Assembly: GCA_021372495.1 (NCBI GenBank)
Contig: JAJFUF010000040.1
Location: 231,421-295,420 of the forward strand
Direction: 5' to 3'
Origin: Lysobacteraceae bacterium
Lineage (GTDB): Bacteria > Pseudomonadota > Gammaproteobacteria > Xanthomonadales > Rhodanobacteraceae
Length of the DNA stretch: 64,000 nt
Made by a program: the position numbers and the translations under genes. The notes beneath the pieces are model-generated. The model did not search any database. It was given only the letters and a program-made list of their open reading frames with translations, and was not told where the DNA came from. This document shows positions 18,308 through 27,235 of this stretch, in pieces (position 1 is the first letter of the stretch; each line of letters starts with the position of its first letter).

Positions 18308-19423
18308 CTAGCCGACCGCGCCGGCGAGGCGGTCGCGGACTTCCTCGCCCAGCGCGAGGCTGGCGGTCAGGCCGGGCGACTCGATGCCGAACAGATTGAC
18401 CAGGCCGGGAACGCCGTGCACGGCCGCGTCATCGATGCGGAAATCCGCCATCGGTTCGCCCGGTCCCGCCAGCTTCGGGCGTACGCCGACGAAATCCGGC
18501 GCGAGATCCTCGTCGCGCAGCGCCGGCCACCACGCGCGCACCGCGTCGGCGAAGCGCGTGCGCCGGCTGTCGTCGAAGCGGTAGTCGGGTGCCGCGAGCC
18601 AGCGCACGTCGGGGCCGAAGCGCGCGCGCCCGGCCATGTCGAAGCCGAGATGCACGCCTAGTCCCTGCTGCTGCGGCAGCGGATAGATCAGCCGCGCGAA
18701 CGGCGCGCGGCCGTGCAGCGCGTAGTAGTGGCCGGCGGCGTAATGCAGCGCCGGGACGTGCCGCGCATCCAGCCCCTCGACGCGCCGCGCAAGCTCGACC
18801 GCCCCCAGCCCCGCCGCGTTGACCAGCACGCGGCAGCGCGCCGCGCCGCCGTCGGCGGTTTCGACGCGGAAACCGTCCGCCTCGCGCACCGCGCGCCCGA
18901 CGCGCGTGCGCACGAGCACCTGCCCGCCGGCGTGCTCGATCGCGCCGAGCAGGCTGATCACGTAGGCCGGCACGTCGACGATGCCCGAACTCGGCGACTC
19001 CAGCGCAGCGGCGCAGCGCAGCGCGGGCTCCAGCGCCTGCGCCGCCTCCGCGTCCAGCCAGCGCAGGCCCTGCGCCCCGTTCGCCTGCGCACGCGTCTGC
19101 AGCGCGCGCAGCGCATCGACTTCGCCTGCGGAGGCTGCCACCACCAGCTTGCCCAACCGCCGGTGCGGCACCGCGTGCGCCTGGCACCATGCGTACAGCA
19201 GCGCGTTGCCGCGCACGCACAGGCGCGCCTTCAGCGAACCGGACGGGTAGTACAGGCCGGCGTGGATCACGCCCGAGTTGCGGCTGGAGATGCCCTCGCC
19301 CGCCTTCGGCTCGGCTTCCAGCACCCACACCTCGCGGCCCGCGGCAGCGAGCGCATGCGCGCAGGCCAGGCCGACCACGCCGGCCCCGACCACGATCGCC
19401 TCGACGTCGTACGCCGCCTCCAT
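18308..19423 (-). CDS. FAD-dependent oxidoreductase, L-2-hydroxyglutarate oxidase-like
   Basis: 371 residues of the DAO fold. The FAD motif is AIVVGAGVVGLACAHALA; the conserved SSRNSGVIHAGLYYP stretch is typical of LhgO/L-2-hydroxyglutarate dehydrogenases, as is the C-terminal LVNLFGIESPGLTASLALG. The enzyme would oxidise L-2-hydroxyglutarate or a related hydroxyacid to the ketoacid. It starts ten bases after the membrane-protein gene upstream ends, so both are probably one transcript. Substrate by family similarity only. Confidence 0.85.
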   Translation of the reverse strand: MEAAYDVEAIVVGAGVVGLACAHALAAAGREVWVLEAEPKAGEGISSRNSGVIHAGLYYPSGSLKARLCVRGNALLYAWCQAHAVPHRRLGKLVVAASAGEVDALRALQTRAQANGAQGLRWLDAEAAQALEPALRCAAALESPSSGIVDVPAYVISLLGAIEHAGGQVLVRTRVGRAVREADGFRVETADGGAARCRVLVNAAGLGAVELARRVEGLDARHVPALHYAAGHYYALHGRAPFARLIYPLPQQQGLGVHLGFDMAGRARFGPDVRWLAAPDYRFDDSRRTRFADAVRAWWPALRDEDLAPDFVGVRPKLAGPGEPMADFRIDDAAVHGVPGLVNLFGIESPGLTASLALGEEVRDRLAGAVG

Positions 19424-19433
19424 GCCCTCGACC

Positions 19434-19994
19434 TCACTGCATGCGCGCGAACAGCACGCAGATGTAGGTGACGAATACGACGAAGTACGTCATCGCCAGC
19501 GTCGCCTGCACGGCGACGCGGCGTGAGACGAAGCCGGGGATCGCCAACAGCACCCACAGCAGGCGCATGGCGGCGTCGAAATCGAATTGAAGCCGGCCGA
19601 GCATCCATTGCTGGAAGAAGCTCGCCAGCGGCACCAGCGCGACGATCGCGTAGAACGGCCGGCGGCGTTCGATGAACTCCCGCACCAGCTCCTTGCCGTC
19701 GAGCATCAGGTCCGCCGGCAGGATCAGGTAGGCCAGCAGGTACAGCAGCATCGGCAAGACCATGAACGCGGCGTAGCCGAGGAAGGTCCACGCCTGCACG
19801 TAGCGCCAGACGAACGACGCCCACCACACCTGGAAGTGCACCAGCAGCAGCGTCGCCACCATCACCATCAGCCACCACGCAGGCGCCAGCGCGCGGCCGT
19901 CGCGCACCAGCCGGGCGATACCGGACAGCAACTGGGTGATGCCGAGGCCGAGGATGATCGACAGCAGTACCGAGATGTATTCGAAGTCGCTCAT
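19434..19994 (-). CDS. Integral membrane protein of unknown function
   Basis: 186 residues with five or six hydrophobic helices, starting YISVLLSIILGLGITQLLSG, with polar residues at helix ends (ERRRPFY). I recognise no named family. An AGGAA site touches the start. It lies directly upstream of the L-2-hydroxyglutarate-oxidase-like gene on the same strand (10-base gap). Confidence 0.72.
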   Translation of the reverse strand: MSDFEYISVLLSIILGLGITQLLSGIARLVRDGRALAPAWWLMVMVATLLLVHFQVWWASFVWRYVQAWTFLGYAAFMVLPMLLYLLAYLILPADLMLDGKELVREFIERRRPFYAIVALVPLASFFQQWMLGRLQFDFDAAMRLLWVLLAIPGFVSRRVAVQATLAMTYFVVFVTYICVLFARMQ

Positions 19995-20127
19995 TTCCTG
20001 CCCGCTTGCTCCGGTGGCGGCGGCAAATTAGCAGGGTGGACGTCGTCGCGCGACCGGCGCGGCTTCCCGCGAGTGATGCGGCCGTGCCACGATGGCGGCA
20101 CGCCACGTCCTGTCGAAGGAGTCGTCG

Positions 20128-21081
20128 ATGCCGACCGCCGTCTCGCGCCTGCGCTGGCTGTTCCTCGGACCGGATGGGTTGCGCGCGGGCTGGCGCTTCC
20201 TTGCCTTTCTCGTGCTGTGGCTGCTCGTCGACAACGGGCTGCGCTGGGCGGTGCTGACCGCCACCCGCTACACCCCGCCGCCGGGCTTCGACCCGAAAGA
20301 CCTGCTGATCGCCGACACCTTGATGGCGATCTCCGTGCTCGCGGTGAGCTGGGCGCTGGTCCGCGCCGAACGCCGCGGCACGGCCTGGTTCGGCCTGCCG
20401 CTGCGCGGTGCGTTCGGGTCCCTGTTCTGGGAAGGCGTGTTGTGGGGAGCGCTGCTGGTGTCCGCACTGTTCGCGGCGGCCTGGGTCGGCGGTGGCGTCG
20501 GCGTGAGCGGCTTCGCAGTGCACGGCGCCGAACTGGCGCGCATGGCCGTGCTGTGGATCGCGGCGATGGCGATGGTGGGACTCGCCGAGGAAAGCCTGTT
20601 CCGCGGCTATCCCTTCGTGGTGCTGGCGCGCGGCCTGGGCTTCTGGCCGGCGGCCTGGCTGCTGTCGCTGCTGTTCGGCGCCGACCACTATTTCTTCAAA
20701 CCGATGGAGACCGTCGCCGACGGCCTCAGCGTCACCCTGCTCGGCCTGTTCTGCTGTTTCACCTTGTTGCGCACCGGGCAGCTGTGGTTCGCGATCGGCT
20801 TCCACGCGGCGTTCGATTTCTTCGCGTTAGGCCTATACGGCGCGCCCAACACCGGCAACAGCGGCAAAGCACTGCCCGGCCATCTGCTCGACACGCACTT
20901 CGCCGGGCCGACCTGGCTGACCGGCGGCCCGCAAGGCCTGGAAGCGAGCTGGCTGATCTTCCCGCTGCTCGCGTTGATGGCCTGGGCGTTCCACCGGCGC
21001 TACCCGCGGGCGTGGCTGGAAGCCCTGCCGCAGCGCGCTGCGGCATCGCCCGTCATGGCGAGCGGCGAGACGCTACCCTAG
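20128..21081 (+). CDS. CPBP (CAAX-type) intramembrane metalloprotease
   Basis: 317 residues and about eight membrane helices. Signature motifs are present: EExxxR in VGLAEESLFRGYPF, the second motif in FGADHYFFK, and the third in IGFHAAFDFFALG; Glu and His residues form the metal site. Family members cleave membrane substrates or act in protein prenylation-like maturation and bacteriocin immunity. The start at 20128 has AAGGAG eight bases before, better than the upstream ATG at 20092. Confidence 0.88.
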   Translation: MPTAVSRLRWLFLGPDGLRAGWRFLAFLVLWLLVDNGLRWAVLTATRYTPPPGFDPKDLLIADTLMAISVLAVSWALVRAERRGTAWFGLPLRGAFGSLFWEGVLWGALLVSALFAAAWVGGGVGVSGFAVHGAELARMAVLWIAAMAMVGLAEESLFRGYPFVVLARGLGFWPAAWLLSLLFGADHYFFKPMETVADGLSVTLLGLFCCFTLLRTGQLWFAIGFHAAFDFFALGLYGAPNTGNSGKALPGHLLDTHFAGPTWLTGGPQGLEASWLIFPLLALMAWAFHRRYPRAWLEALPQRAAASPVMASGETLP

Positions 21082-21129
21082 CGGTGCCGGGCGGATCGTC
21101 GTGCCCGCCGCCAGCGGAGGGCTGCCCCC

Positions 21130-21783
21130 ATGACGTCCACGCCGATGCAGCGCTACTTCGCCCACCGCTGGGCCTACCCGGCCACGCTGCTTGGCGCGTT
21201 CGCGCTGTTCTGGCTCGCGCTGGCGATCCGCCCGCTGTACCGCCAGGACTGGCTGCTGGAAAACCTGCTGGTGGTGGTCGCGGTGCCGCTGTTCGTGGCG
21301 ACGTTCCGCCGCCTGCGTTTTTCCAACGGCGCCTATGTCGCGCTGTTCGTGTTCTTCGTGCTGCACGAGGTCGGCGCGCACTACACCTACTCGCTGGTGC
21401 CCTACGACCGCTGGTTCGAGGCGCTGACCGGGCACGCGCTGAACCATGCGCTGGGGCTTGAACGCAACCACTACGACCGCCTGATCCACTTCGCCTACGG
21501 GCTGCTGATCCTGCCGGCGTCGGTGGAATTGCTCGACGCGGTGGCGCCGCCGCGCGGCGTGTGGCGCTGGCTGCTGCCGGTGCTGTTCGTGATGTCGCAC
21601 TCGACCATCTACGAGCTGGTCGAATGGGCCGCCGCGGAAGTCTTCGGCGGCGAGCTCGGCCAGGCCTATCTCGGCACGCAGGGCGACATCTGGGACGCGC
21701 AGAAGGACATGGCGCTGGCGACGCTGGGCGCGGTGCTCGCCCAGCTCGCCGTGCAGTGGCGCCGGCGGCGGCGCGCGCGCTGA
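21130..21783 (+). CDS. DUF2238 (YjdF-like) membrane protein
   Basis: 217 residues, about six hydrophobic helices, with the DUF2238/YjdF features: FVFFVLHEVGAHYTYSLVPY, NHYDRLIHFAYGLLILP and LGTQGDIWDAQKDMALATLG, rich in conserved His, Asp and Gln. The role is unknown. It follows the CPBP protease gene by 48 bases on the same strand with a GGAGGG site, so both may be cotranscribed. Confidence 0.88.
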   Translation: MTSTPMQRYFAHRWAYPATLLGAFALFWLALAIRPLYRQDWLLENLLVVVAVPLFVATFRRLRFSNGAYVALFVFFVLHEVGAHYTYSLVPYDRWFEALTGHALNHALGLERNHYDRLIHFAYGLLILPASVELLDAVAPPRGVWRWLLPVLFVMSHSTIYELVEWAAAEVFGGELGQAYLGTQGDIWDAQKDMALATLGAVLAQLAVQWRRRRRAR

Positions 21784-21801
21784 GCCGCCGGCGCCGCCCG
21801 C

Positions 21802-22701
21802 TCAATATTGCGCGGTCTTCACCAGCAGCTGCTTGGCCAGCGCGCCGTGCACGTGGCCGATGCCGCGCGCGAGATGCAGCAGCGCGCAGAACAGCACCAC
21901 GCCGAGCACCAGCGTCAGCGGCTCCAGCCACAGCGGGATGCCGTAGGAGACGTCGTCGAGATTGATCACGCCGAATCCGGTGGTCGCGTACAGGATCGGC
22001 CCGACCAGCAGTTCCAGCGACAGCGCCACGCCGACGATCGCCACGGTGAAGTAGAGGATGCCCAGCGGCAGCATCAGCACCATGTAGAACAGCGTCGACC
22101 AGGTGCGCGGATCGACGAACATGCCCTTGATGCGCGCCATCAGCGGCTTGCCGCGGTCGGCGTACAGCGGCCGCCGCGGCATGCGCACGCCGAACATGGC
22201 TTCGATCAGGCGCCCCTCGACCAGCGACAGCGCGCGCACGGTGGCGATGAACAGCGTCGCGAACGGCAGGCCGAAGATCAGCACGCTCAGCCCCAGCGAC
22301 AAGCTGGTGCCGGTGACCGCCCAGGTGAAATAGAAGATGCCGGTCGCCAGCGACAGGATCATGTAGAACAGCGCGGCCCAGGCGCGCGGATCGGCGCCGA
22401 CGCCGAAGAAGCGCGCCAGCAGCGAGCGCCGCGCCGGCGGCGGCGGCGGGCGCAGCGCCTCCTGCACCTGCGCTTCCTTGTCGCGGTAGATGTCGGCCAC
22501 TTCCTCCGGCGCCCCGTAGCTGGTCGCCACCTCGGCCAGCAGCTCGGCCTCGCCCCTGCCCGGGTTCTCGGCCAGCTCCGAGCGCAGGTATTCCTCGGCG
22601 TCGTACAGCGCGTCCTGGATCAGCGCCGCGTCGGCGCCGGCCAGCGCTTCGCGCAATTGCTCCAGGTAAGCCTCGATGGTCTTCGGGATGGCGGCGGTCA
22701 T
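21802..22701 (-). CDS. HAAS/DUF1700-type N-terminus with duplicated sensor-like membrane domain
   Basis: 299 residues. The N-terminal 90 residues (IEAYLEQLREALA, LYDAEEYLRSELAENPGR, YGAPEEVADIY) are the HAAS/DUF1700 helical module found on proteins controlled by PadR-type regulators. The rest is membrane-embedded and internally duplicated: DPRAWAALFYMILSLATGIF and DPRTWSTLFYMVLMLPLGIL start two similar four-helix-like units, as in 'putative sensor' domains. The gene overlaps the upstream PadR gene by four bases (ATGA), a common pairing for envelope-stress sensors. Confidence 0.85.
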   Translation of the reverse strand: MTAAIPKTIEAYLEQLREALAGADAALIQDALYDAEEYLRSELAENPGRGEAELLAEVATSYGAPEEVADIYRDKEAQVQEALRPPPPPARRSLLARFFGVGADPRAWAALFYMILSLATGIFYFTWAVTGTSLSLGLSVLIFGLPFATLFIATVRALSLVEGRLIEAMFGVRMPRRPLYADRGKPLMARIKGMFVDPRTWSTLFYMVLMLPLGILYFTVAIVGVALSLELLVGPILYATTGFGVINLDDVSYGIPLWLEPLTLVLGVVLFCALLHLARGIGHVHGALAKQLLVKTAQY

Positions 22702-23063
22702 GGCGGTGTCCCCTGCAGGATGGCGTCGACGAATTCGCGGGTGTCGGACCAGGCGGCGCTCCAGGCGCGCAGCACCTCGCGGCCCAGCGGCGTGATCGCG
22801 TAATAGCGGCGCGGCGGCCCGGCCACCGACGGCTCGACGTGGCTCGCGGCCAGCCCGGCGGCGCTGAGGCTGCGCAGCACCGGGTACAGCGCGCTCTGCT
22901 TGCCGGCCAGCACGCCGCCGCCGCTGCGCTCGAGCCGCTTGGCGATCTGGTAGCCGTACATCGGCTCGCGCGCGCGCGCCAGCACCGCCAGCAGCACCAT
23001 CGCCACGGTGCCGGCGGCCAGCTCCTTCTGGAACTTCTTGAGGTGGACTTCGCTGGAGATCAC
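22698..23063 (-). CDS. PadR-family transcriptional regulator
   Basis: 121 residues with a winged helix (YQIAKRLERSGGGVLAGKQS, ALYPVLRSLSAAGL, RRYYAITPLGREVL). The start is GTG at 23063, as no suitable ATG is present; a weak AGGG lies before it. PadR repressors often control the HAAS-domain protein next to them, which here overlaps it by four bases. An inverted repeat at 23104-23120, in front of the gene, is the likely operator. Confidence 0.88.
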   Translation of the reverse strand: MISSEVHLKKFQKELAAGTVAMVLLAVLARAREPMYGYQIAKRLERSGGGVLAGKQSALYPVLRSLSAAGLAASHVEPSVAGPPRRYYAITPLGREVLRAWSAAWSDTREFVDAILQGTPP

Positions 23064-23103
23064 GACCCTGTCCGCAGGCAGCTAGGCACGGATCGACAAT
23101 AGT

Positions 23104-23120
23104 ACTAACTTATTGTTAGT
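23104..23120. promoter_or_regulatory. Inverted repeat upstream of padR
   Basis: ACTAAC-N5-GTTAGT, a perfect 6+6 inverted repeat in an unusually AT-rich patch, ends about 40 bases ahead of the PadR start codon. On the reverse strand TACTAT nearby could serve as a -10 box. A PadR autoregulatory site is plausible; it is not the classic ATGT...ACAT PadR box. Confidence 0.45.
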
Positions 23121-23172
23121 GGATCGGCCGGAAGTCACGCCTGCGGCGGCGCCCGGCGTCCGCGGGGCGGCC

Positions 23173-23595
23173 TCAGCGCACGACCAGCACCGGCACCTTG
23201 CTCTGCGCCAGCACCTTGGTGGTCACCGAGCCCAGCAGCAGGCCGCGCAGGGCGCCGTGGCCGTGCGAGCCCATCACCACCAGGTCGTAGCGGCCGCGCC
23301 GGGCGAGCTGGGCGATCGCTTGCCCCGGCGCGCCGACCATGGCGATCGGCTTGATCTCCATGCCCGCCTTCTGCGCGGCCGCCAGCGGTGCCCGGAACGC
23401 CGCGTTGGCGTTGCGCTCGTAGTAGCGATCGACGTTGCTGCGCCCGAGCGCGCGGGCGATATGCGGCGGCAGCGGCGTGTCGACGTAGACCATGTCGACT
23501 TCCGGCTTGCGGCCGAAACGGGTCATGTGTTCGAGCACGTAGCGCACGGCGCGACGGGAAAACGCGCTGCCATCGACGGCGATCAGCACTTTCAT
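23173..23595 (-). CDS. Universal stress protein (UspA family)
   Basis: 140 residues, full length for a single-domain USP. N-terminal [20 protein letters not shown], and the ATP-binding signature [17 protein letters not shown] near the C-terminus (G-2x-G-9x-G-S). Start at 23595 with a GGAGG site. Single USPs of this sort are needed for anaerobic survival in pseudomonads, under ANR control, and here a perfect FNR-type box lies 81-94 bases upstream. Confidence 0.92.
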   Translation of the reverse strand: MKVLIAVDGSAFSRRAVRYVLEHMTRFGRKPEVDMVYVDTPLPPHIARALGRSNVDRYYERNANAAFRAPLAAAQKAGMEIKPIAMVGAPGQAIAQLARRGRYDLVVMGSHGHGALRGLLLGSVTTKVLAQSKVPVLVVR

Positions 23596-23675
23596 CGGAC
23601 ACCTCCGCTGCATGGGGTCGCCAGCCGTGGCGACCATGTCATGCTCGCATGCTGGCGCAGCGGCCGCGTGCGGCA

Positions 23676-23689
23676 TTGAGGCGCATCAA
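23676..23689. promoter_or_regulatory. FNR/ANR-type box upstream of usp
   Basis: TTGAGGCGCATCAA fits TTGA-N6-TCAA exactly. It lies 81 bases before the usp start on the reverse strand and 73 bases before the divergent cyclophilin gene. Position relative to usp fits an activator site near -41. It is one of several similar boxes in this window. Confidence 0.7.
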
Positions 23690-23761
23690 ACGCCGCCGCT
23701 TGACGCGCGCGGCGCGGGCGGGCCTGATGCCGCCATCGATCGCAGCATGAGGGAGTCCGCG

Positions 23762-24688
23762 ATGCGCGCCACCGCATGGTCCACCGCCCTGTCCGCCGCC
23801 ATGCTCGTCGCGCTGGCCGCCTCTGCGCCCTCGGCCGCAGAGGCGCCCCGTCCGCGCACCATGCAGGAAGTGCTGGACGCCTCGAAACCGTCCGACTGGC
23901 GGCCGCTGGATCCGGCGCACACGCTGTACATGGACCTTGCCGCGGGGCGCGTGGTGATCGAGCTGGCGCCGGCGTTCGCGCCGCTGCACGCGGCCAACAT
24001 CGAGACGCTGGCGCGCGCGCACTACTGGGACGGCCTGGCGATCCTGCGCGTGCAGGACGACTTCGTCGCGCAATGGGGCGATCCGGAGGCCGAGCACGCC
24101 GACAAGCGCCGTCCGCTGGGCGAGGCCAGGGCGACGCTGCCACCCGAGTTCACCCGCACCGCCGCCGGCCTGCCGTTCACGCGCCTGCCCGACGGCGACG
24201 TGTACGCGCCCGAGGTCGGCTTCAGCGACGGCTTCCCGGCGGCGCGCGACCCGCGCAGCGGCGAGGCCTGGCTGGCGCACTGCTACAGCATGGTCGGCGC
24301 CGGCCGCGACAACGACGTGCAAAGCGGCCCCGGCACCGAGCTGTACGCGGTGATCGGCCAGGCGCCGCGCCAGCTCGACCGCAACATCGCCGTGGTCGGC
24401 CGCGTCGTGCAGGGCATGGAGCTGCTGGCGGCGTTGCCGCGCGGCGGCGGCGCGCTCGGCTTCTACGAGCAGCCGCGGCAGCGCGTGCCGATCCTGCGCG
24501 TGCGGCTCGCCGCCGACGTGCCGGCGCCGCAACGCACGAATCTCGAGGTGCTGCGCACCGACACCGCCACCTTTGCCGCGCTGGTGGAATCGCGGCGCAA
24601 CCGCCGCGACGACTGGTACAAGGTGCCGGCCGGCCGCATCGGCCTGTGCAACGTGCCGATCCCGGTGCGCGCCGCGCCTTCCCGCTGA
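23762..24688 (+). CDS. Periplasmic cyclophilin-type peptidyl-prolyl isomerase
   Basis: 308 residues; signal peptide to about residue 27 ([15 protein letters not shown]). The cyclophilin fold is recognisable: [40 protein letters not shown] (FxRVxxxFVxQxGD core), [16 protein letters not shown] and [20 protein letters not shown]. It carries large insertions, as in secreted proteobacterial cyclophilins. Start at 23762 with GAGGGAG. It is divergent from usp and may share the FNR-type box. Confidence 0.88.
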   Translation: MRATAWSTALSAAMLVALAASAPSAAEAPRPRTMQEVLDASKPSDWRPLDPAHTLYMDLAAGRVVIELAPAFAPLHAANIETLARAHYWDGLAILRVQDDFVAQWGDPEAEHADKRRPLGEARATLPPEFTRTAAGLPFTRLPDGDVYAPEVGFSDGFPAARDPRSGEAWLAHCYSMVGAGRDNDVQSGPGTELYAVIGQAPRQLDRNIAVVGRVVQGMELLAALPRGGGALGFYEQPRQRVPILRVRLAADVPAPQRTNLEVLRTDTATFAALVESRRNRRDDWYKVPAGRIGLCNVPIPVRAAPSR

Positions 24689-24751
24689 CCCGGCGACGCG
24701 GCCCCACCGGCGCGCCGCCGCGCGACAATGCCGGCGACGACGGAGGCGCCG

Positions 24752-25759
24752 ATGGGCGGGACCGTGCGACTGCTGCTCGGCGGCGATGCGATGCTCGGAC
24801 GCGGCGTCGACGCCGTGCTGCGCGAACGCGGGGCCGCGTACCCGTTCGCACCGCTGGCGCCGCTGCTGGCAACCGCCGATCTGCGCTTCGTCAACCTCGA
24901 ATGCGCGATCACGCCGCGCCGCACGCGCTTCCAGGGCGCGCCCAAGGCGTTCTACTTCCGCGCCGATCCGGTCGCCGCCGACGCGCTGGCCGCCGCCGGC
25001 GTGGATCTGGTCGGCCTGGCCAACAATCACGCCCTCGACGCCGGCATCGAGGGGCTGCGGGACACGTTTGACGCCCTCGCGCAGCGGCACATCCGCTGGG
25101 TCGGCGCCGGTGCCGATCTCGACGCCGCCGCGGCACCCTGCGTCCTCGACTGCAAGGGGCAGCGCCTCGGCATTCTGGCCTGCTGCGATCACCAGCCGGA
25201 CTTCGCGGCCGCCGCCGGCCGGCCCGGCATCCACTACCTCGACCTCGGCAACCCGCGCGATCGGCAGGCGCTGCTGGACCGCACCGCGGCGCTGGCGAGT
25301 CGCGTCGACCACGCCGTCGTCTCGCTGCACTGGATGCCGAACTGGGTGCCGGCGATCGCGCCCGAGCGCCGCCGGTTGGCCCGGGAACTCGTCGCCTCCG
25401 GCGCGCGCGTGGTCTGGGGGCACAGCCCCCACCACGTGCTGGGCGCGGAGTGGATGGGCGGCAGCGCGGTGCTCTACTCGACCGGCGACCTGCTCGACGA
25501 CTACGCGCTCGATCCGCACTACCGCAACGACCGCCAGTGCCTGTACCTGCTCGAACTCGAGCCGCACCGGCTGGCCTCGCTGCACGCCCATCCGCTCGAA
25601 CTGGAATACGCGCGCACCGTACCCGCCGGCGCCGCGGCGCGCCGCTGGCTGGCGCGCCGGCTCGCGGCCGCCTGCCGCCCGCTCGGCAGCCGCGTCCGCC
25701 GCGACGGCGAGCGCTTCGCGATCCTCCCCGCCGCCGCCCCCGGGACACGCCGCGCCTGA
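24752..25759 (+). CDS. CapA family metallophosphatase-like protein
   Basis: 335 residues. CapA/poly-gamma-glutamate-synthesis-type fold (calcineurin-like): [39 protein letters not shown] and [10 protein letters not shown] carry the metal-ligand motifs. No signal peptide is visible, unlike many CapA proteins, so it may act in the cytoplasm. I chose 24752 over the ATG at 24728 because GGAGG lies five bases before it. No other capsule or PGA genes are near; CapA-like enzymes with unknown substrates are common. Confidence 0.85.
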   Translation: MGGTVRLLLGGDAMLGRGVDAVLRERGAAYPFAPLAPLLATADLRFVNLECAITPRRTRFQGAPKAFYFRADPVAADALAAAGVDLVGLANNHALDAGIEGLRDTFDALAQRHIRWVGAGADLDAAAAPCVLDCKGQRLGILACCDHQPDFAAAAGRPGIHYLDLGNPRDRQALLDRTAALASRVDHAVVSLHWMPNWVPAIAPERRRLARELVASGARVVWGHSPHHVLGAEWMGGSAVLYSTGDLLDDYALDPHYRNDRQCLYLLELEPHRLASLHAHPLELEYARTVPAGAAARRWLARRLAAACRPLGSRVRRDGERFAILPAAAPGTRRA

Positions 25760-25770
25760 CCCAGGTCAGG
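25755..25770. promoter_or_regulatory. FNR/DNR-like palindrome before the DUF2249 operon
   Basis: CCTGACC-CA-GGTCAGG, a 7+7 palindrome, contains TGA-N6-TCA and differs from TTGA-N6-TCAA by one base per half. It overlaps the capA stop codon and its centre is 68 bases before the DUF2249 start, a suitable place for a class II activator site. Confidence 0.5.
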
Positions 25771-25830
25771 GCCGCGGCGCCGCGCGGGGCGCATGCTGGC
25801 GGTCCCGCAACCGTCGAGAGTCCGACCCCC

Positions 25831-26088
25831 ATGAATGCGTGCGCCACGCCCTCGTCCGAGACCGCCCACCTGTTCGACGCCCGCGGCGTCGCCCGCCGCT
25901 TCCGCCATTCCGCGATCTTCGGCGCGCTGAGCGCGCTCGAGCCGGGCGAGACCATGCGCTTCGTCAACGACCACGACCCGCTGCCGCTGCTCGACCAGTT
26001 GCGCCAGCGCTTCGGCGAGCACCTGACCGTCACCTATCGGCAGCGCGAGCCGGGCGCGATCGTGATCGATTTCGGCATCGTCGCCTGA
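25831..26088 (+). CDS. DUF2249 domain protein
   Basis: 85 residues. The DUF2249 fold (TusA/SirA-like) is clear: LDARG-type start as LFDARGVARRFRHSAIFGAL, MRFVNDHDPLPLLDQLRQRF, and the terminal YRQREPGAIVIDFGIVA. DUF2249 proteins occur next to hemerythrin and nitric oxide or nitrite metabolism genes and may handle thiol or redox chemistry. It is the first gene of a tight three-gene operon; the next start codon is one base after its stop. Confidence 0.85.
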   Translation: MNACATPSSETAHLFDARGVARRFRHSAIFGALSALEPGETMRFVNDHDPLPLLDQLRQRFGEHLTVTYRQREPGAIVIDFGIVA

Positions 26089-26089
26089 A

Positions 26090-26518
26090 GTGCGCCGCGC
26101 CGGCGCCCTGCTGCACCTGTCGCGCGAACACCACACCACGCTGGCGATGGCGGCGCACGCGCGCCGCGTCGCCGACGCTGGCGACGCGGCGGACTGCGCG
26201 GAGGCGCTGGCGCGCCTCGATGCGCACTGGCGCAGCATGATGAACGCGCACTGCGCGGCCGAGGAGCTGCTGCTGCGCCTCGCCGCGGACGCGGTGGGCG
26301 CGGCCGATGCCGCGCGCATCGTCGCCGAGCACGCCGAGCTGCACACGCTCGCCGTCGGCCCCTGCGCGCTGGACGCGCCCGCGCGCCTGCGCCGGTTCGC
26401 CGAACTTACCGTCGCCCACGTCCGCTACGAGGAACGCGAGCTGTTCCCGCAGCTGCAGGCCCATCCCAGCGTCGCCGCGCCGGACGCCGCGGCGGACAGT
26501 CCAAGGCCATCCGCATGA
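26090..26518 (+). CDS. Hemerythrin-like HHE domain protein
   Basis: 142 residues. Iron-ligand motifs of a hemerythrin HHE bundle: LHLSREHHTTLAMAAH, HWRSMMNAHCAAEELLL, VAEHAELHTLAV and HVRYEERELFPQL. Such proteins bind O2 or NO at a di-iron site, or repair iron centres after nitrosative stress. It begins with GTG one base after the DUF2249 stop, with no separate ribosome site, so translation is coupled. It overlaps the next gene by four bases. Confidence 0.88.
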   Translation: MRRAGALLHLSREHHTTLAMAAHARRVADAGDAADCAEALARLDAHWRSMMNAHCAAEELLLRLAADAVGAADAARIVAEHAELHTLAVGPCALDAPARLRRFAELTVAHVRYEERELFPQLQAHPSVAAPDAAADSPRPSA

Positions 26519-27132
26519 GTTTCCCCTCTTTCTTCGAACAGGCGCCGGTCGTGCGCATGCGCGACCCGCTCGCCGCCCTGCTCGGTGCCGCCGCCGGCGG
26601 CGTGATCGAGTACCACTACGCCGACGCCGTGCGCCTGGCCGGGCATTCCTGCCCCACCGTCGCCGGCGCGTACCTGATGGGGCGCGCGGCGCTGACCGCG
26701 CTGTACCCGGACCGCTTGCCCGAGCGCGGCGGCATCGCCGTGCGCATGCCCGCACCGCAGGACGAGGGCACCACCGGCGTCATCGCCCAGGTGCTGACCC
26801 TGCTCACCGGCGCCGCGGCCGACAACGGCTTCCACGGCATCGGCGGCCGCCACGTGCGCCACGGCCTGCTCAGCTACGCCGAGCGCAACGACGGCGACGC
26901 CGTGATCTTCCGCCGCCTCGACAACGGCACCGCGGTGGCGGTCGAACTGGACACCTCGCCGGTGCCGGCCGATCCGAGCCAGCGCGCGCTGCTGACCGCG
27001 ATCCTGCAGGACCGCGCCGACGCCCGCCAGCAGACCGCCTTCGGCGACGCCTGGCAGGACCGCGTGCGCCGCCTGCTGCTGGAGTTCGCCGACGACCCGC
27101 GCGTGGTGCGCGTCGCCCGCGTGCCGGCCTGA
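26515..27132 (+). CDS. FmdE-like protein
   Basis: 205 residues. The N-terminal AGHSCPTVAGAYLMGRAAL is the FmdE (formylmethanofuran dehydrogenase subunit E-like) metal-binding motif with His and Cys. GVIAQVLTLLTGAAADNGFH follows. Bacterial FmdE-like proteins are not part of methanogenesis and their role is unknown; they bind metal or haem-like groups through the GHxCP segment. Overlap of four bases with the hemerythrin gene suggests joint action of the three operon products. Confidence 0.82.
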   Translation: MSFPSFFEQAPVVRMRDPLAALLGAAAGGVIEYHYADAVRLAGHSCPTVAGAYLMGRAALTALYPDRLPERGGIAVRMPAPQDEGTTGVIAQVLTLLTGAAADNGFHGIGGRHVRHGLLSYAERNDGDAVIFRRLDNGTAVAVELDTSPVPADPSQRALLTAILQDRADARQQTAFGDAWQDRVRRLLLEFADDPRVVRVARVPA

Positions 27133-27235
27133 TCGGCAGCATCGGCCGCCGCGAACCGGCGGCCCCGTCCCCGCCAAGCCGCGCCGGCGCTGGAACGCCG
27201 GCGTATGCTGGCCCGCATGCCGGAAAGGATCCGAC

